NCBI GenBank assembly: GCA_009599575.1
Contig: VWND01000024.1
Span: forward strand, 124,001-188,000
Source of the DNA: Blumeriella jaapii
Lineage: Eukaryota; Ascomycota; Leotiomycetes; Helotiales; Drepanopezizaceae
DNA: 64,000 bases
Direction of reading: 5' to 3'
The notes below the pieces were generated by a model that saw only the letters and a program-made list of their open reading frames with translations, did no database searches and was not told the origin of the DNA. A program made the translations under genes and the position numbers. This document shows positions 1-13,110 of this stretch, in pieces. Position 1 is the stretch's first letter; each line of letters starts with the position of its first letter.

Positions 1-1006
1 CTCCATGTGGTAACTACCTTTGCTTACATCCAGTCCGGCCGGTCGATGGAAACAGGCGCGCTGGGTTTCCCCAATCTGCAAGTCCGTCACATGCGTCTAC
101 CGCCGACGTATACGTGTTATTACCCATCTAAGATAACGTTTTGTAACATGGCTGTTCAAGTATTTATGAAACGGAACAATCCATACAACGATTACGTTGG
201 ATTCTACCCGTCCATCGAGGCTGACCATGGAGTCGTGATTGGCACTAGCTTTTCTGAATGCTAAACAATTCCGGGTTCAGGGCATATCATAGTGGTCATA
301 ATGGCTGCTTTGAGATCATGTGTAGTGTGTTGTCGGAATAAGCCGCATGAAATATCGATTTCCTTTGTCGTGTCTCGCTCACACTCCTATCATAATTCTT
401 GGCTGAGCCGTGAGCCTCTCTCCGCCGAACGACTGTAGGTAACCGAGACGTGCAGGTGCCGGGCATGCATCTGCGCCGAGGTCTACAGCCCCGAGCCGCG
501 CAGAAATCCTAGGTATGAACTTGCAAATCTGGAAATATTTCTAGTGCTTGGATGTGCGTATGCCATTGTTGTCAGTAGTCCGCTGTTTATTCTGAAGTTC
601 CGAGACCGTACACAATCCCTAGCGCCAGCTCCCCTGGATCTGAACAAGAATTTCGCAACAGCATAGAGTCTGATATGGGCGTCAGCTATCTACAGAGCCG
701 GCTCTAATGCAAGGCACCAGAGCACCATCCCAGGTTCAACGATATTGCTCCCCAGGATTGTATGTCATCTGCAAAGGGAAAACAAGATACTACCTTCGGT
801 ACTCGTAAATGTGAAGTCACAAGGTACTCGGAGCTATCCAAAGCCCAGCCCCAGTGGCGCAGGCGAACAGTAGCTACTGACATCTCTTTCTGTCAAGTAT
901 TCTTAAGTACCTCTGGGCCCATGGCCGTCGTGTCCTAGCAGCAGCTTCAGTTGAGGAAACTCTTTCTTCTCATATCATAATCCCTCGATACGCGCATCCA
1001 GCAAAC
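1..1006. other. Left flank and upstream region of the multicopper oxidase gene
   Basis: No recognisable gene. A + strand frame is open from the window edge to a stop at 262-264; it could be the last exon of a gene entering from the left, but it matches no family I know. The rest is ordinary mixed-composition DNA that should contain the promoter of the oxidase gene. No exact TCGN5CGA site was found by reading this interval; TCGATACGCGC near 985-995 misses by one base. Confidence 0.4.
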
Positions 1007-2969
1007 ATGATCAAAACATTCACTACTCTCCTCGCGTTGGCGACGCTCGCTCTAGGAAAGACCGTCACTTATGATTTTAGCATTGATTGGGTAACTGCTT
1101 CACCTGATAATTTCACTAGGCAGGTAATTGGCATAAACGGCAAGTTCCCCTTGCCTACCATCGAAGCGACTGTTGGCGACAATATCGTTGTCAACGTATA
1201 CAACAACCTCGGAAGCGAGTCGACCTCGTTGCATTTCCACGGCCTCGATCAATTTGGAACGCAGTTTGCGGACGGCGCATCCGGAGCCACCCAGGTAAGG
1301 CAGATATACTATCCCGTAGACCAGAGGGGCGGATTCTGACCTGTGTAGTGTCCTATCCCACCGGGATCGTCGCTTAAATATGACTTCGTTGTATGGACCC
1401 ATGATAAGCTCTTGCAAAAATGTACTGGCTGACAAAGTGAACAAGGCGGATAGACCAGGAGCATATTGGTACCATAGCCATAACAAAGGTCAATAGTAGG
1501 TGCAGGGAAACCCCATTTTCCTTTTTCCTGTTGATTCAAGACTTCCAAGAAGGCAGCAGTTGACTTTCCGGTTTATAGCCCAGACGGACTAAGAGGTAAG
1601 CTGATTAAGAAAAAGTAGAGCTCCCACAGCTGACGAAGGCAGGACCTTTGATAATACACGACCCTAATGGACCATACGCCGACCAATATGACGAAGAGAT
1701 CATTCTCACTGTGTCTGACTGGTATCACACCCCAGTCCCAGCATTGATCTCGCAAATGTTGTCAACCACCAACGTGCAGGCTGTACCTCCGTTTCCCGAT
1801 GCCTTGCTGGTCAACGAATCAACGACTGCGACCTTTAAATTCGACGTTTCAAAAACATACAAGATCGACATCATCAACATGGCAGCGTTCGCATCTGTTT
1901 TCATTCAGTTTGACTCCCACCCAATGAACATCATTGCAGTTGACGGAAGCTATACGGTGGAGAAGGAGGCTTTTCAGATCCGTCTGACCCCAGCGCAACG
2001 ATATACGGTACTCCTCAAGGCACAGCCTTCCACCAGGAGGAATTATGCTTTCTTGGTTTCGCTTGATATGAATCGAGACTTCACCGATACTTCAGTGACA
2101 CCAGTATGGCCTTTCAATATCACTGGAAATATTGTGTACGATTCGGCTAAAGCACTTGCACCAACATATGTTGTTCCAAAATGGAGGCCATTCGATGATG
2201 TCACATTAGTAGCTGAAGATGGGGAGGCGTTGCTTGGCCCCCGAGAGAAAGTTGACAAGGAGATAACGCTGGATTTCAACTTCCAGCTGGATGCGGCGGG
2301 AATTCCAAGGTTAGAAAGTCCCGAGTCCCCAGTCCCCGCCCCGAAACCAATTAAGACCGAGAAAAAAAAAAAGCGAGCTGACGACCGACTTTCCACAGAA
2401 CATACTTCAACAATATCACGTACATAACTCAGAAAGTACCTACACTATTCTCCGCCATCAGTACGGGCACTTCCAACACAGATCCCGTCATCTATGGCGC
2501 AGTCAACCCATTTGTGGTGTCTCAGGGCGAAATTGTTCAAATAACAATCAACAATCTGGATGGGGCGATCCACCCCTTCCATTTGCATGGCCACCAGTTC
2601 CAAGTGGTCGAAAGACCCGCGAGCGGTAGAGGCAGGTACACAGGACAAGGCAGAAACTTCCCTTCGGTTCCCATGAAGCGCGACACATACGCTGTAAATG
2701 CGAACAGCTACGCTGTAATTCGATTCCAGGCGAACAATCCCGGTGTCTGGTTGATTCATTGCCATATTGAGTGGCACGTCATCATGGGACTCACGGCCAC
2801 AATCATCGAAGCTCCAGAGTCGCTACGCGGGCTATCAATTCCTGCGGACCACAAAGCCAACTGCGACGCGCAAAGCATACCCACATCAGGCAACGCTGCA
2901 GGCAACACAGGTAACTTCACCGACTTGACCGGCGCCAACACCATTCCTGAATTCCCGGACAGAGGGTAG
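1007..2969 (+). CDS. Secreted multicopper oxidase (Fet3/Abr1-like, laccase superfamily), six exons
   Basis: Predicted copper enzyme that oxidises phenols or Fe(II) with reduction of O2 to water. Exons 1007-1294, 1349-1390, 1446-1495, 1579-1595, 1643-2309 and 2399-2969 sum to 1,635 bases (544 residues). Residues 1-17 form a hydrophobic signal peptide, so it is probably secreted or wall-bound. Copper motifs are in order: HFHG at 76-79, WYHSH at 118-122, HPFHLHGH at 413-420 and HCHIEWH at 475-481, with Leu486 in the axial position, as in ferroxidase-like members. Exon 4 is only 17 bases but restores the conserved PDGLRG motif. There is no C-terminal membrane helix as in yeast Fet3, which favours a soluble Abr1-like pigment oxidase. 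Its position 2 kb upstream of the polyketide synthase, in the same orientation, suggests a role in polymerising the polyketide-derived pigment; that is inference. A further small C-terminal exon is possible (donor 2966, acceptor 3013). Confidence 0.88.
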
Positions 2970-5037
2970 GTCCCTGGCCTTCCACTCGTTCTTCACTGCT
3001 GACTCGTCTTAAGGGCTACATTCCCAAAGCGATCTGTCAGGGGCTCAAAGGCTTTCGCCCGCTCGCCCCCATATCCTAGGAATATGCCACGATGGTAGGA
3101 ATATGTTTCGGTGGAAGGCCTCGGTATAACGAGGACAAGTCGCTCTCTGCCGGGTCTTTGAGGGCCTGATGATGGATTGAGGGAGGCATCTCTTCCTGTG
3201 CATGGTGCTCATCGCGCACGCCTTTGAAATTCGTTTCTAGACAGAAGTCTTAATATTGTTTTCATGAGTACAAGGTTTGGTGTCGAGAATGCAGGTCGAT
3301 GCTGGTCCTTTGGGACGACGGTGTTGATGAGATGAGGATAATGTTTCGCTTCAGAAAGTAAACGAGAGTCGATTTAAGCTATGCGGCTAAATATTAGCCT
3401 TTCGCTTAATAACAACTTTAAATAGTGGATAATTAGCGCGGTCTAATCACATGATGTCTTTACCTCAGCCGTGCCAAAGAAACATTTAATACTCAAAAAT
3501 CTCATCTTCACAGCTCCAGCAATATAATTGAGTTAATTCATCGCAAATTCACGTGCTGTGTTTCTTACGCTTTCCCCAGATGTTTCTGGACATCCTTGTA
3601 GTAGACGAAAAATGCGTTCTAGCTTGGCGTCATGGCGCTAACCCCCCGTTTTGTTGTTTATCGCCTCTTCCAACCTCTCCTTGGAATCAACACCTTTTGC
3701 TTCTTTGATCCTAACACAGATTCAGCCGCTCCTTAAGGCCAGCAACCTGCATGGCGCGTGCAAAATGACCCGGCGATGAGGTTTATAGCACGCGTCAGGG
3801 TCTCCATCGCTTGTCGTCTGTACAAGGATTGCAGACTTCACTCATCAGGCATTGACCAAGGTGGCATCTCGTCAAGGAGCACATAGGGACTGGACAGTGA
3901 TCAAACGGAAAGTCCAAAGTGAGAAAATTGCAGATACTCCCTTTAACGACATGCTGCCCAGTTTCTCGCATTCTGTTCGCTAACTAATTTGATGCATAGT
4001 CCTGCTTAGTTCCTCATTCGATCCACCAAACCATCCCATCTTGCGAGTTGCAGCTCTCGCGCACTCGGGTGATGTGACGGGTGCACAGGTGCTCTGCAGT
4101 CTCACTGCTGTCAACGTGCGTGCCTACCACGAGCTGTTCAATGGCGTTGCATTCTACCTTCGTCTCGAAGGGGCCCAGCTGGGGGAAGCGCACTAGGTAA
4201 TTTGTTTGGCACAATAAGTGAATCTCTGACCAAGAATATGTTGATAATCTCATTTAGTCTTGGAATCTGACACGCGCTGCTGGGATCTCGTCTCGTGGTT
4301 TGGTATGACTGCAGAGTTCCGGAGCTTAGTCCTCTGTGGGGATGTCCGTCGGATGGGTTTCAGGAACTCCACGACCACCACCACACGCTTTGCCGCGACT
4401 AGTAGTGAAGCATCAACACTAAAATTCTCAACTCTACCCTTTTCGACGATTCTAGCAGTCAGTGTAGATGTACCGTGTGAGGCTGCACTCTCGGTGCGGC
4501 CTTCAAGCCAATAGATCTGCGAAGATCTAATGAAAATTCATGGCATGCATCCCCGGAAACTACTATACCACCATACGCCGGACAATCCTTTCCAGTTATA
4601 TTCCCCGAGCAGCTAATGTGGCATGCACGCCGATTTGTACTCTTCAAATGTCCCATTTTGACCACGATTATTGGGTAGGTGAGGCGACTTAGCTTATGTT
4701 ATACTCCCAGAAGTGTCATTTATGAAGAAAGCTCGATGAGCACAGCCTCAAAGTATGGCCGGGCTCGGTGACCGAAAGCTCAGTGTTCATTACAATCTCT
4801 CGGTGAAGTTCCAAGGCTAGACGCCCTAATCTGAGAAGAATATGGTGTCAGCCTTCCTCGATCATCTCTGACATGAGTTTCTTACGGGATCGAGCCTCCC
4901 TCGGAGTAAAACAGGCAGGGGATAGTTAGCAAGAGAGATTTTCTTTTGCCTCGAAACCGATACATAAATCCAATATAGGTTCAGTAGGCCCTCATTGAAC
5001 TTTCTCTGCATCTGCGAAACTTGTGACGATTTCGACC
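2970..5037. other. Intergenic region, promoter of the polyketide synthase
   Basis: About 2 kb with no recognisable gene; the short open frames near 4.0-4.7 kb on both strands match nothing and are probably chance. The only motif I can support is the exact palindromic TCGN5CGA site at 4765-4775. A near miss with a four-base spacer (TCGAAACCGA) lies near 4953-4962. Confidence 0.5.
4765..4775. promoter_or_regulatory. Candidate AflR-type binding site upstream of the polyketide synthase
   Basis: The sequence TCGGTGACCGA matches the TCGN5CGA core published for Aspergillus AflR, and it is itself a near-perfect palindrome. It lies 262 bases before the synthase start codon. An AflR-family regulator is encoded immediately downstream of the synthase, so autologous control is plausible. 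A six-base-fixed motif occurs by chance about once in 4 kb, so the match alone is weak evidence. Confidence 0.4.
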
Positions 5038-8000
5038 ATGTCAGAAAAAATGTCCTTCCTTCTTTTTGGAGACCAGTCTCCCAGCGCTTATGAGTTTCTG
5101 GCGGACTTCTATCGGTACGGGAATCCTAGTGTACTGGCTCTTTCATTCTTGGAGCAAGTCGGATCCGCTCTCCGAGATGAGGTAGATCGGATGTCCTCCA
5201 TCGAGCGTCAAAGAGTACCAATCTTCTCAAGCATCAAGGATTTGAATGAAAACTACCGGGTGACGAAGATCAAAAGTTCGGCGGTGGATAATGTTCTGCT
5301 ATGCATTACACAATTGGCCCTCTACATCGAGTACGCTGCTTCCCCTTAGCCTGAAATGCTATCAAAATTCTATGTCGCAGGCTGACGTATTGGTGAAGCC
5401 GAACTGAAAAGGTTCCTGAGGACGTGACAAAATCAGCAGAAACTGCCCTCGTCGGTTTGTGCACGGGGCTCTTCGCAGCAGCAGCAATTGCATCTTCGCA
5501 GTCGCTATCAAGCCTTATCCCGATTGCCGTACAGGTTTCGTTGATGGCATTTCGAGTCGGAGCTCACGTCACTGCCGTGGCCGAACGTATTCATAGGGAT
5601 ACTGATTCATCAGACACATGGGCTTACGTCTTGCCAAATGTGGTAGATGATGAGATAAGGTCTATTATTGATTCATTTCACAAAGATGCTGTGGGTGAAT
5701 CATCTCTTTCGCTTGATCTCGGCTAATTGTTTACTAGATCATCCCCTCAGCCAATCACGTGTATGTCAGCGCCATCACCAGCAGTAGCATCACTATCAGT
5801 GGGCCCCCAAATAGCCTCAAACAGCTTTTTAGCTTCCACAAATTCGAGCCGGAGCCTATACCTATTCCCGTACACGGACCTTACCATGCCGCTCATCTTC
5901 ATTCTGTGCTTGACACCAACAAGATCCTTCGGCTCGGGAATTCGAAGGTGCAAGGAGTTCTAGGACACGCAAAACCCCGATATCCTGTGATGTCATGCAC
6001 AACGGGCGAGTGGTATTTTGAAGAGACATCTATCTCTCTGATTCAGGCGATCATGAAGGACATTTTGACCGAGCCACTTCGGTTTCAAAAAGTGGCTCAT
6101 GGTTGTGCCCTGAAGGCGCAAAAGTATCGAGGACCGAGATGCTTGGTCATTCCTTTTGGTAAGCAAGACCTAATTCCCGCAATCAGATCCTTCTCTTATC
6201 TAGAAATTTTGGGACTTATCCAAGTCAATCGTACATCTTGCACAGCGAAAATCTGATCTGGCAACGCGCTGACTTTGATCATTCAGGCCCAACTGAAGCT
6301 GCGCATAGCCTGGCAACCACATTGGAAGCACTAAAAGATTGGGATGTCATTCTTCGAAAATCACCATCTACTGCTACCCGACCAGAAATGGTCCCAAATA
6401 ACTTCGCCAATGGGTCCAATGGCCGATGCAAACTTGCTATTGTCGGCATGGCTGGGCGGTTTCCTGATGCCGCAAGCCACGAGAAACTGTGGGAGCTTCT
6501 GGAGAAAGGTCTCGATGTTCACAGAGAGGTCCCGAAGGATCGTTTCGATGCCAAGTATGTGGAACTCCGCAACTATCGGGTTTTGAATCACCAGAGATCA
6601 TTTCTCAAAATATTGCCCCTTCCTAACGCGCCGACAAGCTGACCATTACAGGACGCACACAGATCCCACTGGCAAGACGAGAAATACCAGCCACACTCCC
6701 TATGGCTGCTGGATTGAGAATCCAGGTCTTTTCGACCCTAGATTCTTCAACATGTCACCAAGAGAAGCTTTCCAGACTGATCCTATGCAACGGCTCTCAC
6801 TAGTGACAGCATTTGAAGCCCTAGAAATGGCTGGCTATGTGCCCAATCGAACTCGGTCTACAAGGTTGGATCGTATCGGAACGTTTTACGGGCAGACCTC
6901 TGATGACTGGAGAGAGATCAACGCCGCCCAGGACGTCGACACATACTTCATCACTGGAGGCGTCCGAGCTTTCGGTCCAGGGCGCATCAACTATCATTTC
7001 GGTTTCTCAGGTCCTTCTTTCAGTATCGACACGGCTTGTTCATCCAGTGCTGCAGGCATGCAACTCGCTTGCACGTCTCTGTGGGCAGGGGATTGCGATA
7101 CGGCGATTGTGGGAGGTGTATCTTGTAAGTTGTCGAAAATTCCTGCCCACTGTCTTCTAGAGCGACATCAGATTTGATTAGCTGTGCTAATATCAAGTCT
7201 CACTTCTTTAGGCATGACCAACTCAGACATTTTTGCTGGTCTTAGCAGAGGGCAATTTCTGTCCAAGACAGGCCCCTGCGCTACTTTCGACAACGACGCT
7301 GATGGCTATTGTCGAGCCGATGCTGTTGGAACTGTTATTGTTAAAAGACTCGAAGACGCATTGGCGGACAAAGACAATGTCCTGGCTGTAATTTTGGGCA
7401 CAGCTACCAACCATTCGGCCGATGCCATTTCCATCACTCACCCTCATGGCGGAACACAAGAGATTCTTTATCGAAGTATTCTCGCCCAAGCCGGTGTCGA
7501 CCCACTGGATGTCGATTATGTTGAGATGCACGGGACTGGTACTCAAGCAGGAGACGGGACTGAGATGCGATCCGTCACAAACGTTTTCGCCCCTGCCGAT
7601 AGAAAGAGGACGGCTGAACAACCATTGTACCTTGGTGCTGTCAAGGCAAACGTGGGACATGGTGAAGCAGCTTCCGGTGTTACGGCCCTCATCAAAGTAC
7701 TCATGATGCTTCAAAAGAATGCCATCCCTCCCCATGTTGGTATCAAGAACACTATTAACAAGGGCTTCCCCTCTGATCTTGCCGAGCGAAACGTCCACAT
7801 CGCGTTCCACAAGACACCCCTCCGCAAGCGAACAAATGCGCCTCGTCGTATCTTCGTTAACAACTTCAGCGCTGCTGGTGGAAATACCGGACTGCTTCTT
7901 GAGGATGCGCCATCTACCAAGAGAGCAGTTATCGATCCTCGATCAACTCATGTCATTACCGTCACTGCGAAGTCAAAGTCAGCGATGTTCAGAAACGCAC

Positions 8001-11000
8001 AAAATTTGATATCATATCTCACTCAGCATCCTACAGCATCTCTCGCCGATGTTGCGTATACGACTACTGCTCGTCGAATTCAGCACAATTGGCGGATGTC
8101 GATCACTGCGACTGATGTCTCAGAAGTTGTCGCCCTCCTCAGCTCTAAGCTTCTTGAGACTTTTGCGCCTGTTCTTCCCGAACCTCCCAAAGTCGCTTTT
8201 CTGTTCACGGGACAAGGATCACACTACGCAGCAATGGGCAAGGACTTATATACGACGTCCACTCTGTTCAAAGATACCATAGATGATTTCAACAATGTCG
8301 CCACCATACACGGCTTTCCTTCATTTCTCCCCTTAATAGATGGGAGTGCATCAGACGTCCACACCTTGTCACCAGTTGTTATCCAGATCGGGATTGTCTG
8401 CCTCGAGATGGCTATGGCCAAGCTTTGGGAATCGTGGGGTATCAAGCCTTCAGTTGTGCTTGGCCACAGTCTGGGAGAATACGCCGCCCTTCACGTTGCC
8501 GGCATCCTTTCTGCCAGTGACACAATCTATCTTGTTGGGAGCCGAGCCGAGCTCTTGGTCCGGAAGTGTACTCCAGGCACGCACATTATGCTCGCGGTCC
8601 AAGGCTCACTTTTGAATGTCAAAGAAGCTCTTGGTGTTCAAGCAGATTCGGTCAATGTTGCTTGCATCAACAGCAGCCGCGAGACTGTTCTGAGTGGCGA
8701 AGCTGCTGAGATGACCCAGGTCCAAGAAGTTCTGGCGAAATCTGGATACAAGTGCACTCAACTCAAAGTGCCATTCGCTTTTCACTCGGCACAAGTTGAT
8801 CCTATCCTCGACGAGTTTCAAAAAATTGCAGAGTGCGTGAGTTTCGGCAAAGAGACAATACCACTCATTTCTTCCGTGCTTGGTAGGTTGCTCAATGTAC
8901 CCGAAGTGATTGATGCCGTATATCTACGCAACCATGCACGCCATTCAGTCAACTTTATCGGAGGACTAGAGTCGGCTCAATTGGCTGGGGCCACTGACTC
9001 CAAGACCGTCTGGATGGAGGTCGGTCCTCATCCAATCTGCTCGAACATGGTGAAGGCAACTTTTGACACCGCCACCATTCTTGCTCCCTCGTTCCGCAGA
9101 ACCGAAAATGCAATCAAGACTATCGCACATAGCTTGAGTACCATGCACACAGCCGGTCTCAACATTGATTGGAACGAATACCACCGCGATTTCGATGACT
9201 CTGTTCGTCTTCTGGATCTCCCGACTTACTCTTTCGATGATAAGAATTACTGGATTCAATACGAGGGAGATTGGTGCTTGACCAAGGGCAACGGCGCTAG
9301 CAAAGCCGCCCCTGTCCTGGAAGATACGAAGCCCAAGCTTTCGACAACTTCCGTGCAGAAAGTCGTGAGTGAGAGTGTCAAAGATGGAGTAGTTGTCATT
9401 TGTGCCGAATCTGATCTGGCAGAGCCCGGCCTTAGAGGTGTCGTCACGGGGCATTCCGTCAACGGGGCATTGCTGTGTCCATCATCACTGTATGCAGATA
9501 TGGCTATTACAATTTGCGAGTACGCCTACAAGCTTGTTTGTCCAGATGTCGCCGACCTTGGCATCAACATCGCGAACATGAAGAACCCCAAGCCACTTAT
9601 CGCTCGACCTGATGGAGCCAGTCAGGTACTCTTCATGAGCGCCACCGTGGATGTCACAGCCAACAAAGCAGACATCGTCTTCTCAACTGGAACTGGCAGA
9701 GAAAAAGTCGAGCATGGGATCTGCGAAGTGTTTTTCGGCAACCGCAAAGAATACCTCGCCGAATGGCAACGAACAGCCTACCTCATCCAATCTAGAGTCG
9801 ACTGGCTCAAGGAAGCGGAGCAAGCTGGCACAGCGCACAAGATTGGTCGCGGCCTGGCATACAAGCTCTTTGCTGCGCTTGTCGACTACAATCCACGATA
9901 TCGAGGCATGGGAGAAGTGATTCTCCACAGCGAAAACTTCGAGGCGACCGCAAAGGTCAATTTTCAAACCAGCGCAAGTGATGGAAACTTCAAGTACAGT
10001 CCCTACTGGATCGACTCTCTGGCGCATATCTCCGGCTTCATCGTCAACGGTTCGGATGCTGTCGACTCGAAGGAAAATGTCTACATCTCCCATGGGTGGG
10101 AGTCTCTCAGATTTGCCGAACCTTTATCCCAAGACAAGACCTATCGCTCCTATGTCAGAATGCAGCCACAAGAGGGTAAGGTCTTGGCGGGAGATGTTTA
10201 CATACTTGACGAGGACAGAATCGTGGCCATGGTTGGATGTTTGAAGTTCCAATGCATTCCCCGAAAGGTATTGAACATGTTTTTACCTCCTGTAGGGGGT
10301 GCTAAAGCTGTCGCTGCCAAGCCACCTGCACCAGCTGCAAAAGTTCCGACATCCAAGAATACCAAAACTGCGCAAGTCACCTTGGCCAACATCGCAACAG
10401 TCAACAAAAAGCTAACTTCGGTGTGTACTCGGGTACTCGAGATTCTTGCAGCTGAAGTCGGCGTCGGCATGGATGAGCTTGTGGACAATATTGGTTTCTC
10501 AGACCTGGGAGTTGATTCACTGATGTCTTTGACTGTCAGTGGGAGGATACGAGAAGAGCTCGAGATTGAGGTACATTCACATGATTTCAACGACTATCCA
10601 ACGATTGCTTCATTCAAGGCCTTTCTCGGCAAGTTCGAGACTGTGGTACCTAGCTCGTCTTCTAGCGATACACACAGTCGGACTTCATCCATTGACAAGT
10701 CTACACCCGAGATCTCAGACGATTCAAATGTCACAACACCTTCCGACGATACCCAAGCGGAGGAACACAAGAGCGAAAGTCTTGGAGATCTCATTCGTGC
10801 AACCATCGCAGAGGAAATGGGCGTCGATATCGAGGAGATCGCAGACACCGTGGATCTCTCTACTTTGGGAATGGATTCTCTCATGAGCCTGTCCATTCTG
10901 GGTCGCCTTAGAGAAAAGATTGACATGCCACTTCCTGCTGATCTTTTCGTCGTCAATCAGACTATCCAGGAGATAAAGAAGAGCTTGGGTATCGGAAAGA

Positions 11001-11993
11001 CAGCGAAGCCGATTGTGTCGAGTGCAATGTCGCTTTCGATAAAGTCGATTGCTGCTCCCGCCGTCGTCAGAACTCTCCCGCCTCAACGTGTGGCTACCTC
11101 GGTGCTTTTGCAAGGAAACTCGAGGAAAGCTAGCAAGACTTTGTGGATGATACCTGATGGGGGCGGCTCTGCAACGTCTTACGTCGATATCCCAGACCTC
11201 TCGCCTGAAGTTGCTGTCTTTGGGCTCAACTCTCCTTACATGAAGAACCCTGAGGAGTACAAGTGCGGTGTTATTGGTATGGCCGAAGCTTTCATCACGG
11301 AGATGAAGCGGCGTCAACCTAAGGGACCTTACATCCTCGCCGGCTGGAGCGCAGGCGGTGTCATAGCATTCGAAGCTGTAAACCAGCTCACCAAGGGCGG
11401 TGAAGCCGTTGAAAAGCTCATCCTCATTGACTCTCCATGTCCAGATATCATTGAGCCTCTCCCATCGTCCCTGCACAGGTGGTTCGCGTCCATCGGCCTT
11501 CTCGGCGACGGGGACTTCACCAAGCTACCCGCATGGTTACTTCCTCACTTCGCCGCCTCAGTCAACGCTCTTTCAAACTACACGCCGGAAGCAATCGACT
11601 CGGAGAAGAGTCCACACGTAACGGCTATCTGGTGCGAAGATGGGGTGTGCAAACTCCCAAGTGATCCCCGGCCAGACCCTTTCCCATACGGCCACGCCCA
11701 ATTCCTGCTTGACAACCGTACGGATTTTGGACCCAACCTTTGGGACAAGTACCTGAACCCCGACAAATTTGAGTGCAAACACTTGCCTGGAAACCACTTC
11801 TCGATGATGAAGAAGCCAAATGTGAGTGTTCTTTTTCGTGATCCCATCACTTTATTTCTCATCTTCCCCCCGCGACCCCCCCCCCCCCCCCCCCCCCCCC
11901 CCTTTTTTTTTTGATATTCTCGATACTGATATGCATAAATAGGTTGATATGTTGGGAGAACTTATCAGAAATGCATTGGAAGCGGTAGTATGA
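5038..11993 (+). CDS. Non-reducing polyketide synthase, SAT-KS-AT-PT-ACP-ACP-TE (naphthol/melanin or naphthopyrone pigment type)
   Basis: Iterative cytosolic enzyme that condenses malonyl units into an aromatic polyketide. Exons 5038-5330, 5399-5690, 5738-6158, 6287-6554, 6652-7124, 7212-11821 and 11943-11993 sum to 6,408 bases (2,135 residues). The ATG at 5038 is chosen because it gives the typical SAT opening with FLLFGDQS. Domains in order: SAT with GLCTG (Cys119); KS from about 384 with DTACSSS (Cys554), EMHGTGT (His689) and NVGHGEA (His732); AT with [10 protein letters not shown] (Ser1002); product template domain with catalytic His1330 and Asp1517; two carrier domains with phosphopantetheine serines 1685 and 1805; thioesterase/Claisen cyclase with GWSAGG (Ser1962) and GNHFSMM (His2111). 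The thioesterase resembles those of tetrahydroxynaphthalene synthases ([14 protein letters not shown]). Linkage to a CMR1-type regulator supports DHN-melanin, but the exact product is not proved. The last intron holds a 27-base C run followed by 10 T. Confidence 0.95.
11822..11942 (+). repeat. C27-T10 homopolymer tract inside the last intron of the polyketide synthase
   Basis: The 121-base intron separating the thioesterase histidine from the last 16 codons contains C at 11876-11902 followed by T at 11903-11912. It is pyrimidine-rich on the coding strand and upstream of the acceptor, so it may serve as a polypyrimidine tract, but its length makes it prone to slippage and sequencing error. Confidence 0.85.
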
Positions 11994-13094
11994 GATTGAA
12001 CGGCCGTGTGATTGTAGCAATTCAGATTAGCATCGCATTTGGATATGGGATTCTTTGTTAGTCAGGGATTTAGTAGATAGGGGCTGATTTTGCTTTTCTC
12101 TCTCTACTCCTCTCCATTATTGATGCTTACCAATGTATTCGATGATTATGATTATTATGACCAATTGATATTCAATGCTCCATCAGTTTTCTTCCTATTA
12201 CGTATCCCTTATGCTGAAAGTCACTTGGTAAATCTTAGCAAATGAGTGGAGCTATATGTGGGCATTTGACGAGGAAGCCTGTGCGACATCCTGATCTCTG
12301 CAAGTACCTGTACACAGTTTCACATGCAGCTATCCGCCAATTCCAAATCACGGCTACATACTTTCCGGGTCCTGACGGAAGATGCGTAGCGAGTGTAGAT
12401 GTCTTGGGGCACTGGAAGTTGCGATAACAGAATTTGCCGTAAATGAGCTGCATGAGCCTGCATGCTCTTCGCGTCATAATACCAGTAAGTGACTTATAAA
12501 TCTTCTTAGTTTCAAGATATTGTATCTGTTGTGCAAGAAAACAAGGGTTTTCTTCAGCCAGAAGTCAGGTTACTGATCAAGTGACAAGTCGGTCAAAAAT
12601 GGGATTCCGGCCTAAGGGGGGATTTACAGAAGGTCAGGTTGTGGATTCGTAATTTTGAGCTACCGTCGTATAACAGAATCGGAAACGCATTAACCAAGTT
12701 GTTACTTTACCGTAGCGAGCTAGTTCATCTACTGTTTACTTCGCCGCAAAAGTACAATCAACTTCATCGTATTCGGAAAACTCATCTCAAATCATGAAAT
12801 GGCTGCCTCTAACGACACAAGAAAATCGTGATCAACCCACGTGGCTCGAAGTATAGTTTGGTTGTACCGGCATCCGCATGAAGCAATGTAGCGATCTCCG
12901 CAAGCTCTCTCGTTCGTCCACGTGAAACAGGGGCATCTCACAGGCGATTGCGAGCTACAGCTTTGCATTCTCCAGTTCCGAATCTGGAACCGATACTGAG
13001 GTATATCAGGTAACTGGAGAGGCTGACATGTGCTGACAGCCTGACAATTCTTGGCTATTCTCAATACGATCTGACTCGCCATCGAGATTGCCCC

Positions 13095-13108
13095 TTCGGA
13101 CGTCCGAA
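13095..13108. promoter_or_regulatory. Perfect 14-base palindrome with inverted CGG triplets upstream of the AflR-like gene
   Basis: TTCGGACGTCCGAA is fully self-complementary and contains CGGN4CCG, the inverted-triplet layout used by many Zn2Cys6 dimers. It also reads TCGN6CGA, one base longer than the AflR core. It lies about 700 bases before the start codon of the AflR-like gene. Function is inferred only. Confidence 0.3.
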
Positions 13109-13110
13109 CT

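Noticed and set aside
985..995. AflR-type site before the oxidase gene
   Set aside because: TCGATACGCGC differs from TCGN5CGA at a fixed base; no exact site was found in 1-1006.
5023..5037. Upstream GTG as start of the polyketide synthase
   Set aside because: A nuclear fungal gene should start with ATG; the ATG at 5038 gives a normal SAT N-terminus.
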